In this document: positions 9,568 through 17,152 of the stretch, piece after piece
How the letters are laid out: each line of letters starts with the position of its first letter
Position numbering within the stretch: the first letter of the stretch is position 1
Source of the DNA: Acidobacteriota bacterium
GTDB taxonomy: Bacteria > Acidobacteriota > Blastocatellia > Pyrinomonadales > Pyrinomonadaceae
NCBI GenBank assembly: GCA_019639195.1
Contig: JAHBSI010000003.1
Location: 372,001-436,000, forward strand
Length of the DNA: 64,000 nt
Direction of reading: 5' to 3'
Notes under the pieces: generated by a model
Database searches by the model: none
Seen by the model: only the letters and a program-made list of their open reading frames with translations
Told to the model about the DNA's origin: nothing
Position numbers and translations under genes: made by a program

Positions 9568-9784
9568 CAAAGACGTTGAGACATTTCTCGAAAAGGATCT
9601 ATCAGATTATATAACTGAAGAGAATCTGTCGCGGTTCACCTTTGAGTTTGAGCCAAAGGAGAAGGTTGTAAATCTTAGAATGTCGAAATCGTTGTTTGAA
9701 AGAGTAAAGGAAGCGGCCGAGGAACGACACATGCCTTATCAGCGGTATATTCGTCAGGCTCTTGAGAACGCTGTGAAAAACTGA
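9536..9784 (+). CDS. brnA: BrnA/CopG-like antitoxin
   Basis: The 82-residue protein is the likely antitoxin of the upstream BrnT. Its C-terminal half reads VVNLRMSKSLFERVKEAAEERHMPYQRYIRQALENAV, a ribbon-helix-helix motif like CopG/BrnA antitoxins; the N-terminal half is charged and probably wraps the toxin. The start lies inside brnT, the normal overlap for this toxin-first arrangement. RHH antitoxins usually repress their own promoter, which would lie in 9178-9261. Confidence 0.8.
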   Translation: MKKRLPKFKTDKDVETFLEKDLSDYITEENLSRFTFEFEPKEKVVNLRMSKSLFERVKEAAEERHMPYQRYIRQALENAVKN

Positions 9785-9797
9785 GAAATCAAATTCC

Positions 9798-11090
9798 ATG
9801 ATCGAACGCTATACATTGCCGGAGATGGGCGGCCTTTGGTCGCTCGAGAATAAATTCAAGAAGTGGCTCGATGTCGAGCTCGCTGTGTGCGAAGTGCACG
9901 CGGAGGACGGCACGATCCCGCAGGACGCACTCGCCGAGATCAAGGCAAAGGCGGCGTTCACGGTCGAGCGCGTCAACGAGATCGAAAAAACGACCGATCA
10001 CGATTTAATTGCGTTTACGACCAATTTAGCGGAGAACATCGGACCGGCCTCGCGTTTTGTGCATTACGGGCTTACGTCAAGCGATGTTGTCGATACGGCG
10101 AATGCTCTGCTTTTGCGTGACGCTTGCGATATTCTGCTTGCCAAGGTCGATGCATTGCTTGTTGTGCTGAAACGCAGGGCATTCGAGTTCAAGGACACGC
10201 CGCAGATCGGCCGCACCCACGGGATCCACGCCGAACCAACGTCATTCGGGCTTACTTGGGCTCTCTGGTATTCGGAGATGCAGCGGAATCGACGCCGTCT
10301 TGCGGCGGCACGCGAGGCGGTCGCCGTTGGGAAGCTATCGGGAGCCGTTGGAGCATTTGCGCACCTCGGACCGGATGTTGAAGAGCGTGTTTGCAAACGT
10401 CTGGGAATTGGGGCTGCGGCGGTCTCGACGCAAGTGATCCAGCGCGATCGATATGCCGAGTATCTATCCACGCTTGCGATCATCGCCTCGACATTGGAGA
10501 AGATGGCCCTTCAGGTGCGGCATTGGCAGCGGACCGAGGTTCGAGAGGCACAGGAGGCCTTCAAGACGGGCCAGAAAGGCTCTTCGGCGATGCCGCACAA
10601 GCGGAATCCTATCCTGTCGGAGCGAATTTGCGGAATGGCTCGCACGATCCGTGCAAATGCAGTTGTTGGCTTTGAGAATATAGCACTTTGGCATGAACGC
10701 GATATCTCGCATTCGTCAGCGGAGCGGATCGTCCTGCCGGATTCATCCGCCGCGTGCGACTATATCCTCGCAAAAGCGACGAGTCTGCTCGATACGCTAG
10801 TTGTCTATCCGGAGAATATACTCCGCAATCTTGAATTGACGGGCGGCCTCGTTTTCAGCGGACAGCTGCTGCTTGCCCTCACGCAAAAAGGCGTTTCGAG
10901 AGAGGACGCGTATGTCCTTGCACAGCGGAACGCAATGAAGGTCTGGGACGAAGGCGGCACGTTCAAAGAGCGTGTCGAGAATGACGCGGACATCTCAGCA
11001 CGGCTTTCGCCGGAAGAAATAGCTCGCGTATTCGACGTCAAATACTACCTTCGGAACGTAGATAAGGTCTTCGAGCGGGTTTTTAGTTAA
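9798..11090 (+). CDS. purB: Adenylosuccinate lyase
   Basis: PurB cleaves SAICAR and adenylosuccinate in purine synthesis. The 430-residue protein has the fumarase/aspartase superfamily signature GSSAMPHKRNP (about residues 261-271) on the mobile catalytic loop. It also has the TSSDVVDTA substrate motif (about residues 92-100) and the GRTHGIHAEPT motif with the catalytic histidine (about residues 136-146). Length and motifs are those of the bacterial PurB short form. It lies 13 bases after brnA and so may be read through from the toxin-antitoxin promoter, though it probably has its own. Confidence 0.95.
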   Translation: MIERYTLPEMGGLWSLENKFKKWLDVELAVCEVHAEDGTIPQDALAEIKAKAAFTVERVNEIEKTTDHDLIAFTTNLAENIGPASRFVHYGLTSSDVVDTANALLLRDACDILLAKVDALLVVLKRRAFEFKDTPQIGRTHGIHAEPTSFGLTWALWYSEMQRNRRRLAAAREAVAVGKLSGAVGAFAHLGPDVEERVCKRLGIGAAAVSTQVIQRDRYAEYLSTLAIIASTLEKMALQVRHWQRTEVREAQEAFKTGQKGSSAMPHKRNPILSERICGMARTIRANAVVGFENIALWHERDISHSSAERIVLPDSSAACDYILAKATSLLDTLVVYPENILRNLELTGGLVFSGQLLLALTQKGVSREDAYVLAQRNAMKVWDEGGTFKERVENDADISARLSPEEIARVFDVKYYLRNVDKVFERVFS

Positions 11091-11311
11091 ATCCGACCGA
11101 AGGCTGCCTTTAATTCAGGCTGGGTGAGCAGAATGATCGCCGTCAAGCCGCATCCGAAGCCCAGGACATCACACATCAAAAGCAAGCAGAAGGTGAATAC
11201 GCCAAAAAGCGCTCCCGATATCTCGAGAGCGCCCGCTAAGGTTTGAATAATGGCGACGGCCTGCTGCTAGCCCGTTAGCGGGCCAAGCCGGAACTAATAC
11301 GCCATTGCTGT
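11091..11311. other. Intergenic stretch between purB and the DUF4870 gene
   Basis: This 221-base stretch contains no convincing gene. It holds the hairpin terminator described at 11204-11232 and, near 11267-11281, a small GCCCG-TTAG-CGGGC stem-loop that is repeated in degenerate form downstream of purQ. Confidence 0.5.
11204..11232 (-). terminator. Rho-independent terminator of the DUF4870 gene
   Basis: On the minus strand a 10-base-pair stem (GCGCTCTCGA with TCGGGAGCGC, one G-T pair) with a 4-base loop is followed directly by TTTTT. It lies about 80 bases beyond the stop of the leftward gene at 11312-11716, so it terminates that transcript. On the plus strand no T-run follows, so it would not terminate purB efficiently. 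Confidence 0.7.
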
Positions 11312-11716
11312 CTAGTTGGAGAACTTATCGGCAAAGTTGCCGATGACCGGCACTTTGTAGATCTCGCCGCCGTATGCCTTGATCGCCGAAATGACGAAGA
11401 ATACGAATATAGCAAGCCCAAAGACCATGGCCACGAGCCAGAGTAGCGTCGCAAGCAGCGACGTGATCGTAGTTCCCATCAGTGCGAGAACCATTGCAAT
11501 GACGTACACAGGTATGATCACAACAAGGTTTGCCACCAAAAGCAGGATCGACTGCATAGCGTGAAACCGAGGCAGTTTGTTGGTTTTATCTGTGACCAGG
11601 ACGATAATGCTGTAAATAAGGCCGAGAGCGCAAACTAAATTTCCGAGATAACAAATCATTGCACCAATATTGTTATCCAACCCGAGTGCCGTTTTACCGG
11701 CGGACATGTTTTGCAT
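11312..11716 (-). CDS. DUF4870-like small membrane protein
   Basis: The 134-residue protein has about three to four hydrophobic helices: ICYLGNLVCALGLIYSIIVLV, then SILLLVANLVVIIPVYVIAMV and LLWLVAMVFGLAIFVFFVISA. It has a conserved-looking FHAMQSILL segment typical of DUF4870 proteins and ends with a Y-K-VPVIGxxAxKF pattern common to that family. It is probably an inner-membrane protein of unknown role. It is a monocistronic, leftward gene with its own terminator, lying between purB and purS. Confidence 0.7.
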   Translation of the reverse strand: MQNMSAGKTALGLDNNIGAMICYLGNLVCALGLIYSIIVLVTDKTNKLPRFHAMQSILLLVANLVVIIPVYVIAMVLALMGTTITSLLATLLWLVAMVFGLAIFVFFVISAIKAYGGEIYKVPVIGNFADKFSN

Positions 11717-11855
11717 ATTCTTTCTTTTCGTCTGCTCCTAAGAGAATTTGAATAAGGACGGTTCGCTGCCAAATACGACAATGAACATACCACAAGACAT
11801 TGCTTTATACAATTTTTTGCGTAAGAATCTATAACTTGTTTCAAAAACCGTATTA

Positions 11856-12098
11856 ATGAAAGCAAAGGTTTATGTGACGCTAAAGAAGGGCGTTCTCGAT
11901 CCGCAGGGCAAGGCAATTCACCATTCGGCAGAGCTGATCGGCTTATCACAACTGGCCGATATACGCCAGGGAAAATACTTTGAGATCAGTTTTAGTAACG
12001 GCATCGGCGAGGCTGAGGCTCGCGAAGCTGCCGAGACCATCGGCCGTGATATGCTCGCAAATCCTGTGATCGAAGACTATCGTGTTGAGATCGAATAG
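11856..12098 (+). CDS. purS: Phosphoribosylformylglycinamidine synthase subunit PurS
   Basis: PurS is the small structural subunit that bridges PurL and PurQ in the multi-subunit FGAM synthase. The 80-residue protein matches the family along its whole length: an initial VYVTLKKGVLDPQGKAI strand, the RQGKYFEI segment and the terminal NPVIEDYRVEIE. purQ follows 65 bases later. The third subunit, purL, is not in the window. Confidence 0.93.
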   Translation: MKAKVYVTLKKGVLDPQGKAIHHSAELIGLSQLADIRQGKYFEISFSNGIGEAEAREAAETIGRDMLANPVIEDYRVEIE

Positions 12099-12163
12099 GG
12101 GAGTGGCCTGTTTTGGACAATAATTGGTCGCTGATATTGCCACAAAATTAGCGGGATAGAGAA

Positions 12164-12862
12164 ATGAAATTTGGCGTAGTAGTTTTTCCGGGTTCGAATT
12201 GTGATCACGATGCGTATCACGTTGTTTCGAAGTCTGTCGGCCAGCCGGTGGATTTTATCTGGCACAAGGAGACGGATCTCTCTTCATTTGATGCTGTGAT
12301 CGTTCCGGGAGGTTTTTCGTACGGAGATTATCTGCGTGCGGGAGCTTTAGCGAGATTTTCGCCCGTGATGGCGTCGCTAAAGGATTTTGCCGCTAAAGGA
12401 AAGTTCGTGCTCGGCATCTGCAACGGCTTCCAGATACTTTGCGAAGCGGGCCTGCTGCCGGGAGCATTGCGTCGGAACGCTGGGCTGCATTTTATCTGCA
12501 AACACGTGAATCTGCGGGTTGAAACGTCGAATTCACCCTTTACAAGCGGCTTAGAGCCAGGCACCGTGCTTTCGATGCCGATCGCTCACGCCGAAGGCAA
12601 TTTTACCTGTGACGACGCGACCTACTCCTCTCTCGAAGAGAACGGCCAGATCATCTTTCGATACTCGGACGAACACGGGAATGTCGTCGAGACCGCGAAT
12701 CCGAACGGCTCGCGCGGAAATATTGCCGGGATCAGTAACCTTGACCGCAATGTCCTCGGTATGATGCCTCACCCGGAACGCGCCTGTGATGACCTGCTGG
12801 GATCAAGCGACGGCTGCGACATCTTCCGCTCATTGACACAAGCAATAGAGAAAGTTCAGTAA
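12164..12862 (+). CDS. purQ: Phosphoribosylformylglycinamidine synthase subunit PurQ
   Basis: PurQ is the glutaminase subunit of FGAM synthase and supplies ammonia to PurL. The 232-residue class I glutamine amidotransferase has the nucleophile cysteine in [10 protein letters not shown] (about residue 86) and the catalytic His-Glu in MMPHPERA near residue 205. The N-terminal [11 protein letters not shown] motif is typical of PurQ. It forms a pair with purS just upstream. Confidence 0.95.
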   Translation: MKFGVVVFPGSNCDHDAYHVVSKSVGQPVDFIWHKETDLSSFDAVIVPGGFSYGDYLRAGALARFSPVMASLKDFAAKGKFVLGICNGFQILCEAGLLPGALRRNAGLHFICKHVNLRVETSNSPFTSGLEPGTVLSMPIAHAEGNFTCDDATYSSLEENGQIIFRYSDEHGNVVETANPNGSRGNIAGISNLDRNVLGMMPHPERACDDLLGSSDGCDIFRSLTQAIEKVQ

Positions 12863-12975
12863 TTGGTTTTTTTAACAAGCCCCCTACGGCCGGCGAACGG
12901 ACGCGCTTACTGCGGATTTTAGCCCATTAGCGGCCCTGTCGGTGACCGGACTAACTGCCGCCGCAATGACCTTCC

Positions 12976-13983
12976 TTATGAAACGGAGATCTTGAGGCCG
13001 TCGGGGACAATTTTGTAATCGAGAACCCGGCAACCGTCTTCGGCGGCGAGAGCAGCCTCGACATCACCCCGTCGTCCATCGACGCAATAGAACGCAATAC
13101 AACCGCCTCCGCCTGCTCCGCACACTTTTGGTGCGATCGCTCCGTTTGCAAGCGCCGCGTCGATCAAATGGTCCATATGCGGCGTCGTGATGTTCGGGGA
13201 GAGGCGTTTGCGTGCCGGATGGGCCTTCTTGATGATCTCGCCGGCGGCGTCCCAATCCGCGGCAAGCAGGGCCTTTCTAAGCTCGATCGAAGTATCACGT
13301 ATCCCGTCGAATATCTCGAAGATCTCTCGGTCGCCGTCAATGTGCCGTTTCGTGATCTCCCAATTATTTGTACCTGAATTTCGCGGTTCGCCCGTGTAGC
13401 AGACAGCGACGCGGCGTTCCAGCGTTTCGAGGTCAATGTTGAGGCCTTCGCGGCGGATGCCTTCAGGGCCGAAGTGGATAGACGCAACGCCGCCGTATTG
13501 AGCCGAATAATAGTCCTGAAAGCCCGTAGGTACGCGTATCACCTGACATTCGACGTTTGCGGCGATCTGAATGAACTTCTCGGGCTGGTAGCGGTCGTCC
13601 ACGAGCTTATTAAGCGCGGCTATACAGGCGATATTCAGCGTCGAGGAGCCTGCGAGACCGGCACCCGCCGGCGCTTCAGAACGCGTGGTCATCTCAAACC
13701 CGACCTCTGGCCGAAAGAAATACACTAGCTTTGCCAGCAGTTCGAGCTTCGGCTCGGCCGCGAGCGAATCTATCGCCGATAGAGAAGTTTCCAGCGACTG
13801 TTCCTGATCGATGGACGACAAAATGATGCGGTCGTCATCCCGAGTTTCGATGCGGCAATGTGCGAGCATCGAGACAGCGAAATTCACCGTTGCGGCGCCT
13901 TCATGAAAAAGAAAAAGGGGTGGAATGTCGATCGTGCCGCCTGCGAGGTCAACTCTGGTCGGGGCCGAAGTTTCGATGATCAT
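12976..13983 (-). CDS. GHMP-family sugar kinase
   Basis: This is a cytoplasmic small-molecule kinase of the GHMP superfamily, 335 residues. The N-terminal substrate strand is APTRVDLAGGTIDIPP, the phosphate-binding glycine/serine loop is PAGAGLAGSSTLNIA (about residues 104-118) and the third GHMP motif is KVCGAGGGGCIAFY near residue 290. The closest recognised group is the D-glycero-D-manno-heptose 7-phosphate/fucokinase type, but no heptose genes are adjacent, so the sugar is unknown. It converges on purQ from the other strand. Confidence 0.8.
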   Translation of the reverse strand: MIIETSAPTRVDLAGGTIDIPPLFLFHEGAATVNFAVSMLAHCRIETRDDDRIILSSIDQEQSLETSLSAIDSLAAEPKLELLAKLVYFFRPEVGFEMTTRSEAPAGAGLAGSSTLNIACIAALNKLVDDRYQPEKFIQIAANVECQVIRVPTGFQDYYSAQYGGVASIHFGPEGIRREGLNIDLETLERRVAVCYTGEPRNSGTNNWEITKRHIDGDREIFEIFDGIRDTSIELRKALLAADWDAAGEIIKKAHPARKRLSPNITTPHMDHLIDAALANGAIAPKVCGAGGGGCIAFYCVDGRRGDVEAALAAEDGCRVLDYKIVPDGLKISVS

Positions 13984-14042
13984 ATTCGAAGGTGAAAAGA
14001 CGTGCTAAATGAAGAATAAAACCACAATTTGCGGGTGGAAGT

Positions 14043-14798
14043 CTAATGCGGAAGCGTCGTTTTTTCGTCCTGCTTTGTTCGGGGCTCAGCGTCCGGACGC
14101 TCTTCCTGATGCGGCTCACGTGTAAAGTGAAGGCGGTCGCCGATGTCGCGGAGCGTTCCAAGGCTGGCTTCCTCGACCGCAAGGATCTTTTCCTCGATCT
14201 TCTGGACAGTACCCGGACTCGCCTCTTCGACCTTGTCCGAGAGCCAGTATCGTTCAACGACGTAGAAGACGATCACGCCCGTCATTACGATGAAGAACAA
14301 TGCTATGCCGATCTTTTCATAGTCTCCGAGGATCGTTTTGATCGATCCGCTGAAGAAATATCCGACGCCGCTCAAGATAAGGACCCAAAGCGAGCAGCTG
14401 ATAGCGTCAAGGGCCAGAAATCGCAGGAACGGCATCTTGCTCGTGCCGTAGAACATACACATTGCGACGCGGATACCGTAAATGTACTTGGAAATGATGA
14501 TCGCAAAACCACCGAATTTGTCGATGAGTTTTTCGATACGCGGTTGTGTGACCTGATAGAAGCGATAGCCCTCGACCGCTCGGTGAAACCGGTAACCGAG
14601 GAAATATCCGAACGAGTCACCGACCATTGCGCCGAGCGTCCCGAAGATGAACACCTTTGCAAAGCTGTAATTACCAAAGAAACCGCTGTTTGCGAGGATG
14701 CCGGAGAGGAGGAGAGTAATGTCACCTTCGACCATACAGAGTGCGAAAACTGCGTAAACTCCGTAGGTCGCAATTATGTCGTAAAGATGACTTTCCAT
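14043..14798 (-). CDS. DedA family membrane protein
   Basis: DedA/SNARE-associated proteins are inner-membrane proteins thought to flip phospholipids or polyprenyl carriers. About five hydrophobic segments are visible in 251 residues, with the family motifs GDSFGYFLGYRFH (G-x-x-x-G-Y near residue 61) and ISKYIYGIRVAMCMFYGTSKM, which carries the conserved arginine and the F/Y-x-x-G. A soluble charged tail of about 60 residues follows. I use the first ATG (14798); an upstream TTG at 14852 would add 18 residues. A long plus-strand reading frame overlapping this gene is a shadow. Confidence 0.85.
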   Translation of the reverse strand: MESHLYDIIATYGVYAVFALCMVEGDITLLLSGILANSGFFGNYSFAKVFIFGTLGAMVGDSFGYFLGYRFHRAVEGYRFYQVTQPRIEKLIDKFGGFAIIISKYIYGIRVAMCMFYGTSKMPFLRFLALDAISCSLWVLILSGVGYFFSGSIKTILGDYEKIGIALFFIVMTGVIVFYVVERYWLSDKVEEASPGTVQKIEEKILAVEEASLGTLRDIGDRLHFTREPHQEERPDAEPRTKQDEKTTLPH

Positions 14799-15030
14799 AG
14801 AAGACGAAACGCCATCCGCCTGTGTTTGAGCAGAGCGGATGTATTGCGTCAAGCTTGCAGCCCTGAATGAAGAGTATCGTTTTAAGCCTTTTTAAGTCAA
14901 AAGATGCGATTATTTAGCTATAAGCTCTGCCGCTGGTCACTTGACGTTGACAGCAGCAAATAAGGGTGCCTAAAATCGCGGTGAACAATGCCAGGCATAC
15001 GGACGTTTATCTTCCCGAGGATAAGATTCG

Positions 15031-15954
15031 ATGAGTAATGTAGAAGCAAATACTGACGTTTGCATCGGTGTGGAGATCTCCTCCACGGCAATGCGTGCCG
15101 TTTCCATGAAGGGAATGGTCGTCGGGAAGACGTCTGTCGAACCGCTCTCATATAAGACATCCGTAGTAGAACAGCTCTCGGCGTTTATCGGAAGATGTCG
15201 CGCCGACCTAGGCGGAGCGGCACGAGTCGGCATAGCTGTGCCGGCTCTTGTTGGACCGGGAAGACGCGTTGTTGAATATTCGACTCATATCGCTGAGTTC
15301 TCAGGTCTTGACCTTGCAGCCGCTCTCGGGGACAAGAGCGGCGACAGCGTTTCGGTCTTCAACGATGCAAATGCCGCCGGCTGGGCAGAATATCAGATCG
15401 GAGCGGGCCGCGGTGCCCGTGACATGTTTTACGCGACGCTTGGGACGGGCGTCGGCGGTTCGTTCATCCTCAATGGCGAGATCTGGATGGGACACGGAGG
15501 GTACGCCGGTGAATTCGGTTACGTACCGGTACGCGAAGGCGGTGAGAGGCTCGAAGACATTGCGTCGTCGGCGAACATCATCCGCCGCACTCGAAGCCGC
15601 GTAAATCAGGACAATACATCTTCTCTTGCAGACGTCCCTGAAGGTACGCTGACTGTTTCGATGATCGTCGAAGCTGCAAAGGCAGGCGATGATTTTTCTC
15701 AGCTTATGCTCGAGCGTACGGGGAATTATGTCGGCATCGCGGTTGCGAGCGTCATAAATCTTTTGAATATTGAGCGCGTCATTCTAGGCGGACCGATAAT
15801 GGAGGCAGGCGAACTGATCCTGGATCCGATAATCGAGACAGCTCGTAAGCGTTCTTTTCTGCCCGCGTTTGAGACCACGAAGATACTCCTCGGCGAGCTT
15901 GGCGATGATTCGGCCGCGATCGGTGCGGCAATGCTCGCAGGAATGCCGCGATAG
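15031..15954 (+). CDS. ROK family protein (sugar kinase type)
   Basis: The 307-residue protein belongs to the ROK (repressor, ORF, kinase) family. It has no N-terminal DNA-binding domain, so it is kinase-like. Visible motifs are GVEISSTAMRAV (phosphate 1), VFNDANAAGWAE with the catalytic aspartate (about residue 109), TLGTGVGGSFI (phosphate 2) and GHGGYAGEFGYVPV. The CxCGxxGCxE zinc motif that normally follows the GHxxxxxxG histidine is missing. The sugar substrate cannot be told. A strong hairpin at 15974-16011 ends the gene. Confidence 0.8.
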   Translation: MSNVEANTDVCIGVEISSTAMRAVSMKGMVVGKTSVEPLSYKTSVVEQLSAFIGRCRADLGGAARVGIAVPALVGPGRRVVEYSTHIAEFSGLDLAAALGDKSGDSVSVFNDANAAGWAEYQIGAGRGARDMFYATLGTGVGGSFILNGEIWMGHGGYAGEFGYVPVREGGERLEDIASSANIIRRTRSRVNQDNTSSLADVPEGTLTVSMIVEAAKAGDDFSQLMLERTGNYVGIAVASVINLLNIERVILGGPIMEAGELILDPIIETARKRSFLPAFETTKILLGELGDDSAAIGAAMLAGMPR

Positions 15955-15973
15955 AGCCTTTGCGTAAAAATTT

Positions 15974-16011
15974 GAGGCCCGAGTACCGCAAAATGCCGTT
16001 ACTCGGGCCTC
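15974..16011. terminator. Long hairpin between convergent genes
   Basis: A perfect 12-base-pair stem (GAGGCCCGAGTA with TACTCGGGCCTC) closes a 14-base loop between the convergent ROK gene and the gene at 16034. On the minus strand the stem is followed by AAATTTTT. It probably acts as a bidirectional terminator, better on the minus strand. Confidence 0.65.
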
Positions 16012-16033
16012 GCTGAATTTGGATACGAAAGAC

Positions 16034-16819
16034 TTAGTCGCCGTCCGGGAATATCTCGACCTTGGCCGAAAAAGAGCCGCTGTTGTCGTCGAGGTTGCCT
16101 TCGTTGATCCCAAGGAATAACGCACCATCGCGGCTCGCGGTAAATTCGCGTTCGGCACCAATGTAGATAAATTCATTGTTGTCGTCACCTATCACCGCGA
16201 TCACGGCCCCGGTGGCGACATTCTTGAGCAGCTTATTCGCATCTTCGAGATCGGGGTCGCCGGAGGCGGAAGTGGTTTTGCCTTTACCCAACGAAACCGT
16301 TCCATCGGCCGTGATGTGAATTCGTTGTCCTTTGCGGACCACAAAGCCCGTGTTCGTCCAGCCATTCGCCGTGTTGTCGGCAAGAACTTTCACCGTCCAG
16401 CTAACAGGCTTAGTGATCCTTGTGCTCGGTTGAGTCGCGGCCGGTGTTGACGATGCTGTTTTTGGAGCTTTACCGATAACAGTAGCCGGTTTTGTGTTGT
16501 CCGTTGTAATAACGCGTGGCGGCTGAACCTGTGTGGGGCGAGGTTTTGCAGGCTCGTCCTTTGCGTCAGTTTCGTTGTTTACAGCAGTGTTGTCGTCGTC
16601 AAACCGAATGGATTCGACCTCGTCCGCCGAAAAACTGATACGTCGTTGATGAGCACCGGTGCCCATGACGATCGTGAAAGTTCCATTCACAAAGCTCACG
16701 ACCGTACCCTTGTAGAGGCTTCCGTCCTTTAGCTTGACCGTGTCACCGAACGCAAAGGTAACACATGCGGCCGCCACAAGGCCGGCAAAGAAGATCCGTC
16801 CAAACATCACTTTTAACAT
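16034..16819 (-). CDS. Secreted protein with LecA (PA-IL)-like C-terminal domain
   Basis: The 261-residue protein starts with a signal peptide (MLKVMFGRIFFAGLVAAACVTFAFG). An N-terminal beta domain (TVKLKDGSLYKGTVVSF...ISFSADEVESIRFDD) follows, then a Thr/Pro-rich linker of about 60 residues. The C-terminal ~120 residues resemble the PA-IL/LecA galactophilic lectin fold (GWTNTGFVVRKGQRIHITA, then FLGINEGNLDDNSGSFSAKV). In lectins of this fold the Asn/Asp cluster binds calcium and sugar, and NEGNLDDNSG fits that role. The ATG at 16819 has a GGAGG ribosome site 9 bases upstream. The protein is probably periplasmic or extracellular. Confidence 0.65.
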   Translation of the reverse strand: MLKVMFGRIFFAGLVAAACVTFAFGDTVKLKDGSLYKGTVVSFVNGTFTIVMGTGAHQRRISFSADEVESIRFDDDNTAVNNETDAKDEPAKPRPTQVQPPRVITTDNTKPATVIGKAPKTASSTPAATQPSTRITKPVSWTVKVLADNTANGWTNTGFVVRKGQRIHITADGTVSLGKGKTTSASGDPDLEDANKLLKNVATGAVIAVIGDDNNEFIYIGAEREFTASRDGALFLGINEGNLDDNSGSFSAKVEIFPDGD

Positions 16820-17152
16820 CTCGAGATACCTCCGACGAGAACGCTGAACCTCTCCTCGGCAGTCCGTAGGGGACACCGACGATTGCGGTTGACGTGCTTT
16901 AGATATAAAACAATGAAATTGAGTTGCAAGATTATCTGCGCTGCAAATCCGGGCAAAATCATATCAAATCGGAGCTCAGCCTGTAAATAACTTGCCCAAA
17001 TCATATTCCGGTAGATCACAAGCAGGAGTGTGCGAACCGGCTCGACTTGCGCCGCGGGCATTATCTGACGGAAGATGGAGTCATATTCGGATGCCCTGAT
17101 CGATCCCATACTCGCAAAGAACGTGTAGGTTTCTTCACCTGCCCCCAGGCCT
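16820..17152. other. Divergent intergenic region
   Basis: This 333-base stretch separates the leftward secreted-protein gene from the rightward nuclease-helicase gene. I see no supported gene in it. A possible leftward promoter reads TTGCAA (16929-16924), a 16-base spacer and TATATC (16907-16902). It is weak evidence. Confidence 0.3.

Noticed and set aside
14046..14870. Long plus-strand open frame (274 codons) opposite the DedA gene
   Set aside because: It is antisense to a clear DedA protein, rich in charged low-complexity residues and without any domain; the DedA frame has the motifs and membrane segments.
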